This document shows, in pieces, positions 26,592-34,617 of a stretch of DNA of 38,236 bases. The DNA is from Gammaproteobacteria bacterium. Lineage in GTDB: Bacteria > Pseudomonadota > Gammaproteobacteria > Pseudomonadales > Azotimanducaceae. Below the pieces are notes generated by a model. That model had not been told where the DNA came from. It worked only from the letters and a program-made list of their open reading frames with translations, and did no database searches. The translations under genes were made by a program, and so were the position numbers. Location: positions 1 to 38,236 of the forward strand of contig JAPPGA010000003.1 in the NCBI GenBank assembly GCA_028821515.1, in the 5' to 3' direction. Numbering within the stretch: the first letter of the stretch is position 1; every line of letters begins with the position of its first letter.

Positions 26592-27665
26592 ATGACACTG
26601 AATCGGAAGCAGTTTCACAAGGGTCGCGGCGCCGTGTCCAATCCGGCGGGCCGATTCGATGCAGAGCGCAGCGAGTTGGTGGACGACGGGTGGTCTGCCA
26701 TGGAGACGGTCGAGTTTCCGTCGTCGTCGCCGAAGACGTCGTTCTTCCCGGACAGGACGAAGAATCTCATTGCGACGAATACTTCGCCGGACATTCCCTT
26801 CGACCAGTCGATCAACGCCTACAAGGGTTGCGAGCACGGTTGCGTCTACTGTTTCGCGCGGCCGACGCATGCCTACCTGGATCTCTCGCCGGGACTCGAT
26901 TTCGAGACGAAGATCTTCTACAAGACGGATGTCGTGGCGCGTCTTGAGGGAGCCCTCGACCATCCGCGCTATGTCTGTTCGACCATCGCGATGGGCACGA
27001 ACACGGACCCCTACCAACCCGCGGAGAAGCGTTTCCGCATCACCCGGCAGGTTCTCGAGACGCTGCTCGCCTACCGGCATCCCGTCAGCATCACCACCAA
27101 GGGCTCGCTGGTGCTGCGGGATCTCGACCTGTTGCGACAACTGGCGGAACAGGGCCTGGTCTCGGTCATGGTGAGCATTACTACGCTGGACAATGCGCTG
27201 AAGACGAAACTTGAGCCGCGTACTGCTTCGCCCGCCGCGCGCCTGCGCGTTGTCGAGGCGATGGCGGAAGCCGGAGTGCCGGTTGCCGTCATGGCGGCGC
27301 CGATGATCCCGGTCATCAACGACCACGAACTCGAAGCGATCGTTGAAGCGGCCGCCAATGCCGGTGCGCGGACCGTGCGCTACATCCTCCTGCGGCTGCC
27401 GTTCGAGGTGAAGGACCTGTTCAGGGAGTGGCTGGACGAACACTATCCCCTGAAGGCGGAGCACGTGATGAATCGTGTTCGCGACATGCGGGGCGGGCGC
27501 GATTACCGGTCAGAGTGGGGCACGCGAATGCGGGGGGAGGGCGCCTTTGCCGAGTTGCTGGCGAAGCGGCATGCCATCGCGACGCGCAAGCACGGCGTGG
27601 ATTCCGACATGCCGGCACTGAGGACGGACCTTTTTCGCCCGAGAGGGCAGATGGAGTTATTCTAG
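26592..27665 (+). CDS. PA0069/SplB-like radical SAM protein
   Basis: The product is 357 aa. The radical SAM cluster motif CEHGCVYC (Cys80, Cys84, Cys87) is preceded by NAYKG and followed by FARPTHAYL, as in the Rv2578c/PA0069 family related to spore photoproduct lyase. Other family landmarks are MGTNTDPYQPAEKRFRITR and the C-terminal YRSEWGTRMRGEG. The enzyme should bind a 4Fe-4S cluster and cleave S-adenosylmethionine; its substrate is not established to my knowledge. The likely LexA box overlapping its promoter points to a role in the DNA-damage response. It is followed 36 bases later by a VOC-family gene and then a small gene, probably one operon. Confidence 0.92.
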   Translation: MTLNRKQFHKGRGAVSNPAGRFDAERSELVDDGWSAMETVEFPSSSPKTSFFPDRTKNLIATNTSPDIPFDQSINAYKGCEHGCVYCFARPTHAYLDLSPGLDFETKIFYKTDVVARLEGALDHPRYVCSTIAMGTNTDPYQPAEKRFRITRQVLETLLAYRHPVSITTKGSLVLRDLDLLRQLAEQGLVSVMVSITTLDNALKTKLEPRTASPAARLRVVEAMAEAGVPVAVMAAPMIPVINDHELEAIVEAAANAGARTVRYILLRLPFEVKDLFREWLDEHYPLKAEHVMNRVRDMRGGRDYRSEWGTRMRGEGAFAELLAKRHAIATRKHGVDSDMPALRTDLFRPRGQMELF

Positions 27666-27670
27666 GGCGC

Positions 27671-27690
27671 GTCGAGGAAGGTCGAGGAAG
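27671..27690 (+). repeat. Tandem 10-base duplication carrying a ribosome site
   Basis: GTCGAGGAAG occurs twice in a row directly before the VOC-family gene. Each copy holds a GAGGAAG that could pair with 16S rRNA, the nearer one about 12 bases before the ATG at 27702. It looks like a simple slippage duplication. Confidence 0.6.
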
Positions 27691-27701
27691 AGAGAAAGTC
27701 A

Positions 27702-28187
27702 ATGTCACTTACGCCGATGCATTTGGGCCATGTGGTCATGCGGGTCCGCGAACTGGAGCGCTCGGTCGACTTCTACACGCGAATCATGGGCCTTACCATC
27801 ATGGTGAAGTCGGAGCGATCCTGCTTCATGTCGGCCAACACCGACAAGTCTCACGAACTGGCCATCTTCGAGTTGGGGCCGGACGCCCCCGGACCGGATC
27901 AGTCGCGGGTCGGCCAGGCGCACATGGCCTGGCAGATGAAGTCCTTCGAAGACCTGCAGGAACTCTACAACCGGCTAAGGGAAAACGAGATTCGCATCAA
28001 GCACATCGCCGATCACGGACTTTCCCTGGGCGTCTACCTGCTGGACCCCGACGACAACGAGATCGAGATCTACTACGAGCTGCCGAGGTCCAAGTGGCAA
28101 TGGTCCGAAAGATCAGGTCCGTTCGGCGGCTCGTTCCCCCTTAAGCTGGAAGAACCCGCAGAGCCGATAGAAGCTGTAGCGGACTGA
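27702..28187 (+). CDS. VOC-fold (glyoxalase/bleomycin resistance/extradiol dioxygenase) protein
   Basis: The product is 161 aa and contains two babbab modules of the vicinal-oxygen-chelate fold. Module one starts MHLGHVVMRVRELERSVDFYTRIMGL and module two starts GQAHMAWQMKSFEDL. It ends with the classic DPDDNEIEIYYE. Likely metal ligands are a histidine in LGHVV, a histidine in QAHMAW and a glutamate in EIEIYYE. Members include glyoxalases, ring-cleaving dioxygenases and resistance proteins, and sequence alone does not pick one. It follows the radical SAM gene in the same direction with a duplicated purine-rich ribosome site, so it may be induced together with it. Confidence 0.9.
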   Translation: MSLTPMHLGHVVMRVRELERSVDFYTRIMGLTIMVKSERSCFMSANTDKSHELAIFELGPDAPGPDQSRVGQAHMAWQMKSFEDLQELYNRLRENEIRIKHIADHGLSLGVYLLDPDDNEIEIYYELPRSKWQWSERSGPFGGSFPLKLEEPAEPIEAVAD

Positions 28188-28208
28188 GTTCTCCGTTCGC
28201 GGACTGCC

Positions 28209-28493
28209 ATGTCGGCGGCCAAGACGGTCGATCTCCCTGTCGGACACAAGACCGTCCGCGTAACCCTGACGGCGGACGGTGGGCTTGAGCTATGGCTCAA
28301 CGGTTGTCTGCGCAAGCGGCGGGAACCGTCCGGTCGCGATCCCCTGTACGTGTGGACCAATGTCGAGCTGTACTGGGAGGAACACCGGTATGTCGAAGCC
28401 CGCTACTACCGGGATGGCAGGCTCAAGGTTGTCGTGAACGGCAACAGGGTATTCGAGGAGCACGCTTTCGGGCTTCGAGAGTCCGATACCTGA
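28209..28493 (+). CDS. Small conserved-looking protein of unknown function
   Basis: The product is 94 aa. It starts 21 bases after the VOC gene stop and is probably the last gene of that operon. No family is recognised. The sequence alternates charged and hydrophobic residues in short strands (VRVTLTADGGLELWLNG, LYVWTNVELYWEEHRYVEARYYRDG, LKVVVNGNRVFEEH), suggesting a small all-beta domain with tyrosine/tryptophan-rich strands. There is no signal peptide, membrane segment or cysteine cluster. The codon pattern matches the neighbours and there is no competing frame, which supports it being real. Confidence 0.6.
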   Translation: MSAAKTVDLPVGHKTVRVTLTADGGLELWLNGCLRKRREPSGRDPLYVWTNVELYWEEHRYVEARYYRDGRLKVVVNGNRVFEEHAFGLRESDT

Positions 28494-28531
28494 CCGCTGT
28501 TCACGCGTGCCATCCGCCTTGATCCGGTGGG

Positions 28532-31500
28532 TCAGGCGCGTGACGGCTGAAGACCCTCTACGGGCGGCCTCCTGACATCAGCAACGATGTTGTACACGCA
28601 TGGCACCAGCACCAGGGTGATGACGGTCGCGAACAGGATGCCGAACGCGAGCGAGACCGCCATCGGAATGACCATCTGCGCCTGCATGGATGTCTCGGCG
28701 ATCATTGGCGCCAGGCCGAAGAAGGTCGTAAGGGAAGTAAGCAAAATGGGGCGCAGGCGTGCCGCGCCGGACTGAATCGCCGCCTCCATGGGCGACATGC
28801 CGCTCGCTGCCGCCCTGTTGACGAAATCGATCATGATGAGGCTGTCGTTGACGACGACGCCGGACAGCGCGATGAATCCGATGATCGATACCGAATTGAG
28901 GGCGAGACCGAGAATCATGTGGCCAACCACGGCGCCGACGATGCCGAACGGGATGGCGCTCATGATGATCAGCGGCTGGATGTAGGAGCGAAGTGGAATC
29001 GCGAGCAGCGCGTAGATCCCGAACAGCGCCGCCAGGAAGGCGTAACCGAGCTGTTCGAGCCCCATGCGTTCCGCCATCGAACTGCCGGTGAGTTCCAGCG
29101 TGACCCCCGGGTGTCGGTTCAACAGCCCTGGTATGAAGTCCTGGCGTATGTCGTCGACGATCCGGGTGGGCTCCGCGACGTTCGTGTCGGCGTTCGCCCT
29201 CACGGTGACCGAATTGCGTCCGTCCAGCCGTTGCAGCGCGTTGTAGCCGCGCACGATGTCGTATTCGGCGACGGCGTCGAAGGGGAGTTCCCGGCCGTTC
29301 GGCAGTCGGAACCACATGTTCTCCAGGTTGCCGACCGATCGGCGCTCCGACCGGGGATACCGCACCATCACCCGGATTTCGTGGCTGTCCCGCTGGATGC
29401 GTTGCACTTCCGCCCCGTAGAAGGCTTCTCGCACCTGCCGGGCGAGGTCCGCCAGGGTGACGCCCATGGCTTCGGCTTCCGGCTTGACCCTGAGCTTGAT
29501 TTCTTCCGGTCCGGCCGCGGAAGAGCTGCGGACCTCGAAGACGCCTTCGTAGGTCCGCAGGTGTTCGGCAAGTTCCTCGGCGGCCGCTTCGACCTGCGGA
29601 TAATTGTTGCCCAAGAGGGCCAACTCGATATTGGCCCTGCCGCCCATCCGCATGGATGAGTAGAACCTCAGTTCCTTGGTTCCAGCGATTTCGCCGACCT
29701 TTTCCCGCCATCGGTTCTCGACGTCCTTCAGCGTCACCGGACGTTCGCTTCCCTTGGCGAGCTCGACCCGCACGCTCGCCCTTGTTCCTTCGCTCACGTA
29801 CGCGAACATGTTCTCGGCGACATCGATACCGATCCCGGTCTCGGCCCTGACCTCCTCGTTGATCTCGCGCAGGGCGGCATCCATGCGATGCACGATGTCG
29901 AGGATGAGGGTGTCGGGCACGCCTTCCTGCAGTTCCACCTCGGCCCTGACGAAGTCGTTGTCGATTTCCGGAAAGAACACGTAGCGCAGGGTGCCGCTCG
30001 CAATCACTCCGAACACCAGGATCAGCAGGCTGACGAAGAAGGCGAGCGTCGCGTAGCGGTAAGCGATGGCCCGGCGAAGGAACGGCTTGTAGACCTTTTC
30101 CGCGAAGCGTTTCAGGTTGCGGTCGACCCAGTCGGCAACGCCGGCCTTGGGGCCGTGAGACGACTTCATGATTGCGAGGTGCGACGGCAGGATGAGTTTC
30201 GACTCGACGAGCGAGAACAAGAGGCAGAAGATCACCACCCAGGCAAGCGATTCGAACAGCGGCTCCATGCGCGCGCGGACCAGCAGCATGGGTACGAAAG
30301 CGACGATCGTCGTCAGCACGCCGAAGGTCGCGGGGATCGCCACGCGCCGTGCGCCGGCGACGATGGCGGGGACGTTATAGCCGCGCTGTTCGGTATACGT
30401 GTAGGCGCTCTCGGCGATGATGATGGCATCGTCGACCACGATCCCCAGGACGAGTATGAACGCGAACAGGCTCATGATGTTGATGGTCACGTCCACGAAC
30501 GGAAGCGGCAGCATCGCCATGGCGCCGAGGAACGCGACGGGCAGGCCGACCACCACCCACGCGGCGATCTTCATGTGCAGGAAAATGCCGAGGATGGCCA
30601 ATACAAGCAGGCCGCCGAGCGCCATGTTCTTCAGCATGAGATTGAGCCGGCCCTTGAGGTAGTAGGTCCTGTCGGACCATGGGGTCAGCTCCACCCCTTC
30701 CGGCAGGGTTGCCTGCCGTTCCTCGATGAATCGATGGACCACCTCGCTGATCTCGATCTCGTTGCTGGTCCGGTCCCCCAGGACATTGATGCCGAAGCTG
30801 CGTTCGCCGTTGAAGAACGAATAGCTCTCGACCTCGACAAACCCATCGCGGATGTCTGCGACGTCGCCGAGCCTGACCCTTGTTCCATCCGGTCGCGTCA
30901 GGAGAACGATCTGTTCGAACTCGGTGCCCGTGTATGCCTGGCCCTTGGTCCGAAGCCGGATCTGGCCGGATTCGGACCGGATCGCGCCGCCGGGCAGGTC
31001 GATGGACCACAGGCGGATGGTCCGCGCGACCTGGCTCAGGGTCAGCCCGTACTGGCGCAGCGTCTGCTCGGAGATCTCGATGGATATCTCGAACGCGCGG
31101 GAACCGGTCACTTCGGCCAGGGGCACCTCCGGGAGGGCCGCGATTTCGTCGCGCAGGTCCTCCGCGAGTTCCTTCATGGAAGCCTCGTCCAGGTTTCCGT
31201 GGACCTGGACGCTCAAGATCCCGAAGGTGAATTCCTGCTTGGAGATCACAGGCCTTTCGGTTTCTCCGGGGAATGTCGAAATACCGTCGACGGCCACCTT
31301 GATGTCGTTCGCGACCGTGTTGATGTCGTAGCCATGTTCGACTTCCGCGACGACTCGCCCCATGCCTTCCATGGCGGTGGATTGAGTCTCGCTGATGCCC
31401 TGGATCGACTGGATCGCCTGCTCGATCTTCACGACCACGCCTTCCGCGACTTCTTCGGGGGCTCCTCCCCGATACTGCACGGACACGGTGACCTCATCGG

Positions 31501-31663
31501 AACCCATGTCCGGGAAGCTCTCTTTCTTGACGGTGAACAGGGACCAGATGCCCACGCCGAGGATGCAGAACATCAGCAGGTTGGCCGCCACGTGGTTGCG
31601 GGCGAACCATCCGATCAAGCCGCGCAACTCCGGCGGTACCGGCGGGGCTTGGGTTTCAGCCAT
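28532..31663 (-). CDS. RND-family efflux transporter, inner-membrane pump
   Basis: The product is 1043 aa, normal for AcrB/MexB-type pumps. TM1 (about 26-45) is followed by the porter domain opening with SFPDMGSDEVTVSVQYRGGAPEEVAE. TM4 carries the proton-relay pair Asp411-Asp412 in LGIVVDDAIIIAESAY. The second half repeats the plan, with VVVNDSLIMIDFVNRA near the end. The family exports drugs, bile salts, lipids or other hydrophobic compounds using the proton gradient, with a periplasmic adaptor and an outer-membrane channel. The adaptor gene lies directly upstream and overlaps by 8 bases. No channel gene is adjacent, so a shared TolC-type protein is likely. Confidence 0.95.
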   Translation of the reverse strand: MAETQAPPVPPELRGLIGWFARNHVAANLLMFCILGVGIWSLFTVKKESFPDMGSDEVTVSVQYRGGAPEEVAEGVVVKIEQAIQSIQGISETQSTAMEGMGRVVAEVEHGYDINTVANDIKVAVDGISTFPGETERPVISKQEFTFGILSVQVHGNLDEASMKELAEDLRDEIAALPEVPLAEVTGSRAFEISIEISEQTLRQYGLTLSQVARTIRLWSIDLPGGAIRSESGQIRLRTKGQAYTGTEFEQIVLLTRPDGTRVRLGDVADIRDGFVEVESYSFFNGERSFGINVLGDRTSNEIEISEVVHRFIEERQATLPEGVELTPWSDRTYYLKGRLNLMLKNMALGGLLVLAILGIFLHMKIAAWVVVGLPVAFLGAMAMLPLPFVDVTINIMSLFAFILVLGIVVDDAIIIAESAYTYTEQRGYNVPAIVAGARRVAIPATFGVLTTIVAFVPMLLVRARMEPLFESLAWVVIFCLLFSLVESKLILPSHLAIMKSSHGPKAGVADWVDRNLKRFAEKVYKPFLRRAIAYRYATLAFFVSLLILVFGVIASGTLRYVFFPEIDNDFVRAEVELQEGVPDTLILDIVHRMDAALREINEEVRAETGIGIDVAENMFAYVSEGTRASVRVELAKGSERPVTLKDVENRWREKVGEIAGTKELRFYSSMRMGGRANIELALLGNNYPQVEAAAEELAEHLRTYEGVFEVRSSSAAGPEEIKLRVKPEAEAMGVTLADLARQVREAFYGAEVQRIQRDSHEIRVMVRYPRSERRSVGNLENMWFRLPNGRELPFDAVAEYDIVRGYNALQRLDGRNSVTVRANADTNVAEPTRIVDDIRQDFIPGLLNRHPGVTLELTGSSMAERMGLEQLGYAFLAALFGIYALLAIPLRSYIQPLIIMSAIPFGIVGAVVGHMILGLALNSVSIIGFIALSGVVVNDSLIMIDFVNRAAASGMSPMEAAIQSGAARLRPILLTSLTTFFGLAPMIAETSMQAQMVIPMAVSLAFGILFATVITLVLVPCVYNIVADVRRPPVEGLQPSRA

Positions 31664-32813
31664 CGAGCCTTACCCGCATTCCGGGCAACGGATGGTCGAT
31701 GGGCGTGGTGACGTAGACCTCGCCGTCGGCCACGCCGCTTTCGAGGTACGCCATCTCGTCGTCGCTTCGCACCACTCCCACGATGCGTGGCTGTATCGTG
31801 GAGTCCGCATCCACGATCCACAACGTCGTGCCGCGGGACAGCGCGTGACGTGGCACGGCGATCAGTTCGCCGCCCGGCAGACCAGCAATTGCGGCTGTCA
31901 CGAACGTGCCCATACGGAGCGGCTCTGGTCCGCTGCCCCCGAGGCGATAGGGGTCGTCGATTTGCGCGACGACGTACAGTACTCCGCTCCCCGAGTCGAA
32001 GACGCCCTCGGAACGCACCACGCGCGCATCCCACTCGAACAGCCGGCCTCCGAGATCGGCGCTCAGCACCACCGGCAGTTCCCCGCCGGAATCGAGTTTC
32101 TTGAGATCGATAAAACGCAGGTCCCGCTGTGTCACCGGCAATCGGACTTCAGCCTGGTCCACCGCGAACGTGCGAACGAGCTGCGCGCCGACATTCACGT
32201 ACTGGCCGACGTCGGCGAGCTTCTCGCGCACCATGCCGTCGTACGGCGCGCGAATGACGGTTCGGCGCAGATCTTCCCGGGCCTTCTCCAGTTCCGCCTC
32301 CCTCGACTCCAGTTCGGCGAGCGCCTGCTGAAGCTGGGGTTTTCGCAACGTGAGTTCCGAGGCGGGTCCGGCCTCGGCGTTAAGTTCCCGCAAACGTTCC
32401 CAGTCTTCGAATGCGTATCCGGCCAGGGCGTTCTCGGTGGCGACTGCGGTACGGGCCCTGGCCACCTCTGCGCTGGCACGTTTCAGGAGCGACTCGTAGT
32501 TGCGCGGGTCGATACGGATCAACACGTCTCCGCGTCCGAAGAAGCCGCCGCTGACGAATGAGGGAGACACTTCCGAGATCTGCCCGGACACCTCGGACAC
32601 CAGGGTTGTCTGTGTACGGGGCGACACCACGCCCCGGGATCGGACGACGAACTCCGTGGCCTCGCGCCTGGCAGTCGCCACGGACACCAGCAACGCCGGC
32701 TTGGGCACGGCTTCCTTCGCCGACTCCGGGCGGCCCTGGATCATGGCGAACGACGCAACGACTGCTGTGACGATGAACGCCACCGGCAGGATGATCTTGA
32801 GCAAGCGCGTCAT
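31656..32813 (-). CDS. RND efflux periplasmic adaptor (membrane fusion protein)
   Basis: The product is 385 aa. An N-terminal membrane anchor (LLKIILPVAFIVTAVVASFAM, about 4-24) is followed by a beta-barrel/lipoyl half-motif (VSEVSGQISEVSPSFVSGGFFGRGDVLIRID). A long helical hairpin of about 105-200 is rich in Glu/Arg/Leu (ALAELESREAELEKAREDLRR). The second lipoyl half then follows (TVIRAPYDGMVREKLADVGQYV). It links the RND pump to the outer-membrane channel. Its stop lies inside the pump gene start, so the two are co-translated. A TATTAT at 32862-32857 on the minus strand is a possible -10 element; the rest of the 167-base gap before it shows nothing clear. Confidence 0.93.
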   Translation of the reverse strand: MTRLLKIILPVAFIVTAVVASFAMIQGRPESAKEAVPKPALLVSVATARREATEFVVRSRGVVSPRTQTTLVSEVSGQISEVSPSFVSGGFFGRGDVLIRIDPRNYESLLKRASAEVARARTAVATENALAGYAFEDWERLRELNAEAGPASELTLRKPQLQQALAELESREAELEKAREDLRRTVIRAPYDGMVREKLADVGQYVNVGAQLVRTFAVDQAEVRLPVTQRDLRFIDLKKLDSGGELPVVLSADLGGRLFEWDARVVRSEGVFDSGSGVLYVVAQIDDPYRLGGSGPEPLRMGTFVTAAIAGLPGGELIAVPRHALSRGTTLWIVDADSTIQPRIVGVVRSDDEMAYLESGVADGEVYVTTPIDHPLPGMRVRLDG

Positions 32814-32980
32814 GGCGGAGGGTTTGCGGTCAGTGGGGGTGGCGGTCGGGGCGGCAATAATAGCGGAAAGATCCCCGAGGTTCGCCCGGTGACAGTCTCC
32901 CGCGCGCCGCTTTTCGACGTTGCGGGAGGAGGGTGTACTCCCCCAGGATTGCGTCGGTGGCGGAGTCGGCGCTCGACGTC

Positions 32981-34084
32981 TCAGATTCGGCCCTTGTCCA
33001 GGTCCAGCCGTCCCCGGGCAAGGTTCAGCCGCAGGATGTCGTTCGCGCCTTCCGCGAGGCGAAGCGCGCGAACGCGTCGATACAGGGTCTCAAGGGGATG
33101 CCCGACCGTCAGTGCCCTGCCGCCCACGAGCTGAATGGCGGTGTCGACGACTTCGCCCACGGTCTCCGTCGCGAAGACCTTGCACGCGATGGCTTCGTTC
33201 ACCGCGTTCTCGCCGGCGTCGGCGAGTCGGGATGTGCGGTACACCATGCTACGCGCGGCATAGGCCTTGATGCGGAGGTCGGCGTAGCGCAGCCGCACGC
33301 CTTCCCGGCGCCCGAGCGGAGTTCCGCTGCGGTGCGGCACTTCCAGGTGTGCCGTCAGGTAGTCGAGCACCCAGCGCATGAGGCCGACAGACTCGGCGGC
33401 AACGCTGATGCGAACGTCGCCGATCTGTCGAAGGGCGCGGGGCAGGCCTTCGCCCGGCTTGCCCACGATGTGCGCCGCCGGGACGCATACGTTGTCGAAC
33501 TCGAACCAGGAGTGTTGCGTGCCATCGAGCGAACTGAAGACCTCCCTGGTTCGGACGCCGGCCGCGTCTGTGTCGATCACGACCATGGCGGGGCCTCCGC
33601 CCTCGACTTCCACCAGCGCGGTGATGAAGTCCGCCTGATCGCCGCCGGTCACATAGGACTTCTGGCCATTGATCGTCAACGTATTGCCCTCGATGCGGCC
33701 GCTGGTGGGATGGGGGGCGTCGTCGGGTTCAGTGAAGGCGAAGGCACCGCGTTTCTCGCCGGCCATGAGGGGGGCGAGGTGGCTGCTCTTGAGGGGTTCG
33801 CCGACGCCCGCCAGCACGCCGGGCCCGGGACCGAAGACGGGCAAATGGGACAGGTTGTGACTTGCCAGCGTGTCCCGTGCCACGGTCATGGCCAGCGTGC
33901 TCGCCTCACTGCCGCCGAAGGCTCTTGGCTGGGTCATGGAGAACAGCCCAGCCGCCTTCGAGGCGTCGATGATCCGTTTCCGGCTGGCGGGAAACTCGGT
34001 TGCAAGGGGAGCCAGCACGTCCCGCGCGAACGCATCCGTCTCGTCGCGCAGTCGCGACAGTTCCGGCGTCAGCAGTTCCGGCAC
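32981..34084 (-). CDS. Acyl-CoA dehydrogenase family protein
   Basis: The product is 367 aa from a GTG start, at the short end for the family. The helical N-domain leads to the FAD/substrate block AFAFTEPDDAPHPTSGRIEG, then ITINGQKSYVTGG-type residues and WFEFDNVCVPAAHIVG. The C-terminal helical domain follows, with QLVGGRALTVGHPLETLYRRVRALRLAEGANDI. The glutamate in AEGANDI sits where the catalytic base of short/medium-chain enzymes lies. Expected reaction: alpha,beta-dehydrogenation of an acyl-CoA with electrons to ETF. No beta-oxidation partners are adjacent and the chain length is unknown. ETF would be shared with the dehydrogenases of the methyl-catabolism locus. Confidence 0.9.
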   Translation of the reverse strand: MPELLTPELSRLRDETDAFARDVLAPLATEFPASRKRIIDASKAAGLFSMTQPRAFGGSEASTLAMTVARDTLASHNLSHLPVFGPGPGVLAGVGEPLKSSHLAPLMAGEKRGAFAFTEPDDAPHPTSGRIEGNTLTINGQKSYVTGGDQADFITALVEVEGGGPAMVVIDTDAAGVRTREVFSSLDGTQHSWFEFDNVCVPAAHIVGKPGEGLPRALRQIGDVRISVAAESVGLMRWVLDYLTAHLEVPHRSGTPLGRREGVRLRYADLRIKAYAARSMVYRTSRLADAGENAVNEAIACKVFATETVGEVVDTAIQLVGGRALTVGHPLETLYRRVRALRLAEGANDILRLNLARGRLDLDKGRI

Positions 34085-34126
34085 GTCACGAGGCTAGGGG
34101 ACTGCGCCGTAGAACGGCACGTGGCG

Positions 34127-34495
34127 CTACGACGTCTGCCACATCAAGAGCGCGATGATGACGAAACTGAAGAGCACCATGGCGGTGAAAGCGCTGACCA
34201 GGTACGCCTCCCGCGTGGCGTACTTCTGCACGCGCGCCTCGACTTCCTCGGAATCCTGGGCCGACGTTGCCGAGGTCAGGCGATAGCGGGTCAGGCCGTC
34301 GCGTTTCGGCAGGCGGACGAAGAGTTCAGGGGTTGCGTCGAGGCGATCCTTCACTTCGATCATCGGGATCCCCGTGTGGCGTGCGATCTGTTGCGGGTGC
34401 AGGCCGACCCCGGGCTCTTCCCGGAACGCCCGGTGGATCGCGAGAAGGCGGCGTGTTCTGCCCCAGTATCGCGGCATCAGCAACATGGCGCGCAT
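34127..34495 (-). CDS. Small protein with helix-turn-helix-like N-terminus and C-terminal membrane helix
   Basis: The product is 122 aa or shorter; in-frame ATGs occur at 34495, 34486 and 34477 and no ribosome site decides between them. Residues about 15-65 look like a winged-helix module (LLAIHRAFREEPGVGLHPQQIARHTGIP, then MIEVKDRLDATPELFVRL). Residues about 97-118 form a single transmembrane helix (YLVSAFTAMVLFSFVIIALLM). That would make it a tail-anchored protein with the folded part in the cytoplasm. No family is recognised. It lies 42 bases upstream of the acyl-CoA dehydrogenase in the same direction and diverges from the polyphosphate kinase gene. Confidence 0.65.
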   Translation of the reverse strand: MRAMLLMPRYWGRTRRLLAIHRAFREEPGVGLHPQQIARHTGIPMIEVKDRLDATPELFVRLPKRDGLTRYRLTSATSAQDSEEVEARVQKYATREAYLVSAFTAMVLFSFVIIALLMWQTS

Positions 34496-34617
34496 CCGGC
34501 GGCATCCGCCAGGGAGTGTTTCTTCATGAAGTCGATGATAGCGGTACGGCGTGCGCCGGGACAGTCACGCCGGGCTTGCGCCGTGGTATCGTCCGGAAGT
34601 TTTGGTATCTTGATCGC

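Noticed and set aside
20875-28505. Shared 14-mer CTGACCGCTGTTCA at the ends of two genes (near 20876 and 28491)
   Set aside because: A match of this length is expected about by chance in a 38-kb window and nothing flanking it is shared.
29888-31711. 607-codon plus-strand frame across the RND pump gene
   Set aside because: Antisense shadow of the pump gene; low-complexity His/Asp/Arg-rich translation without domains.
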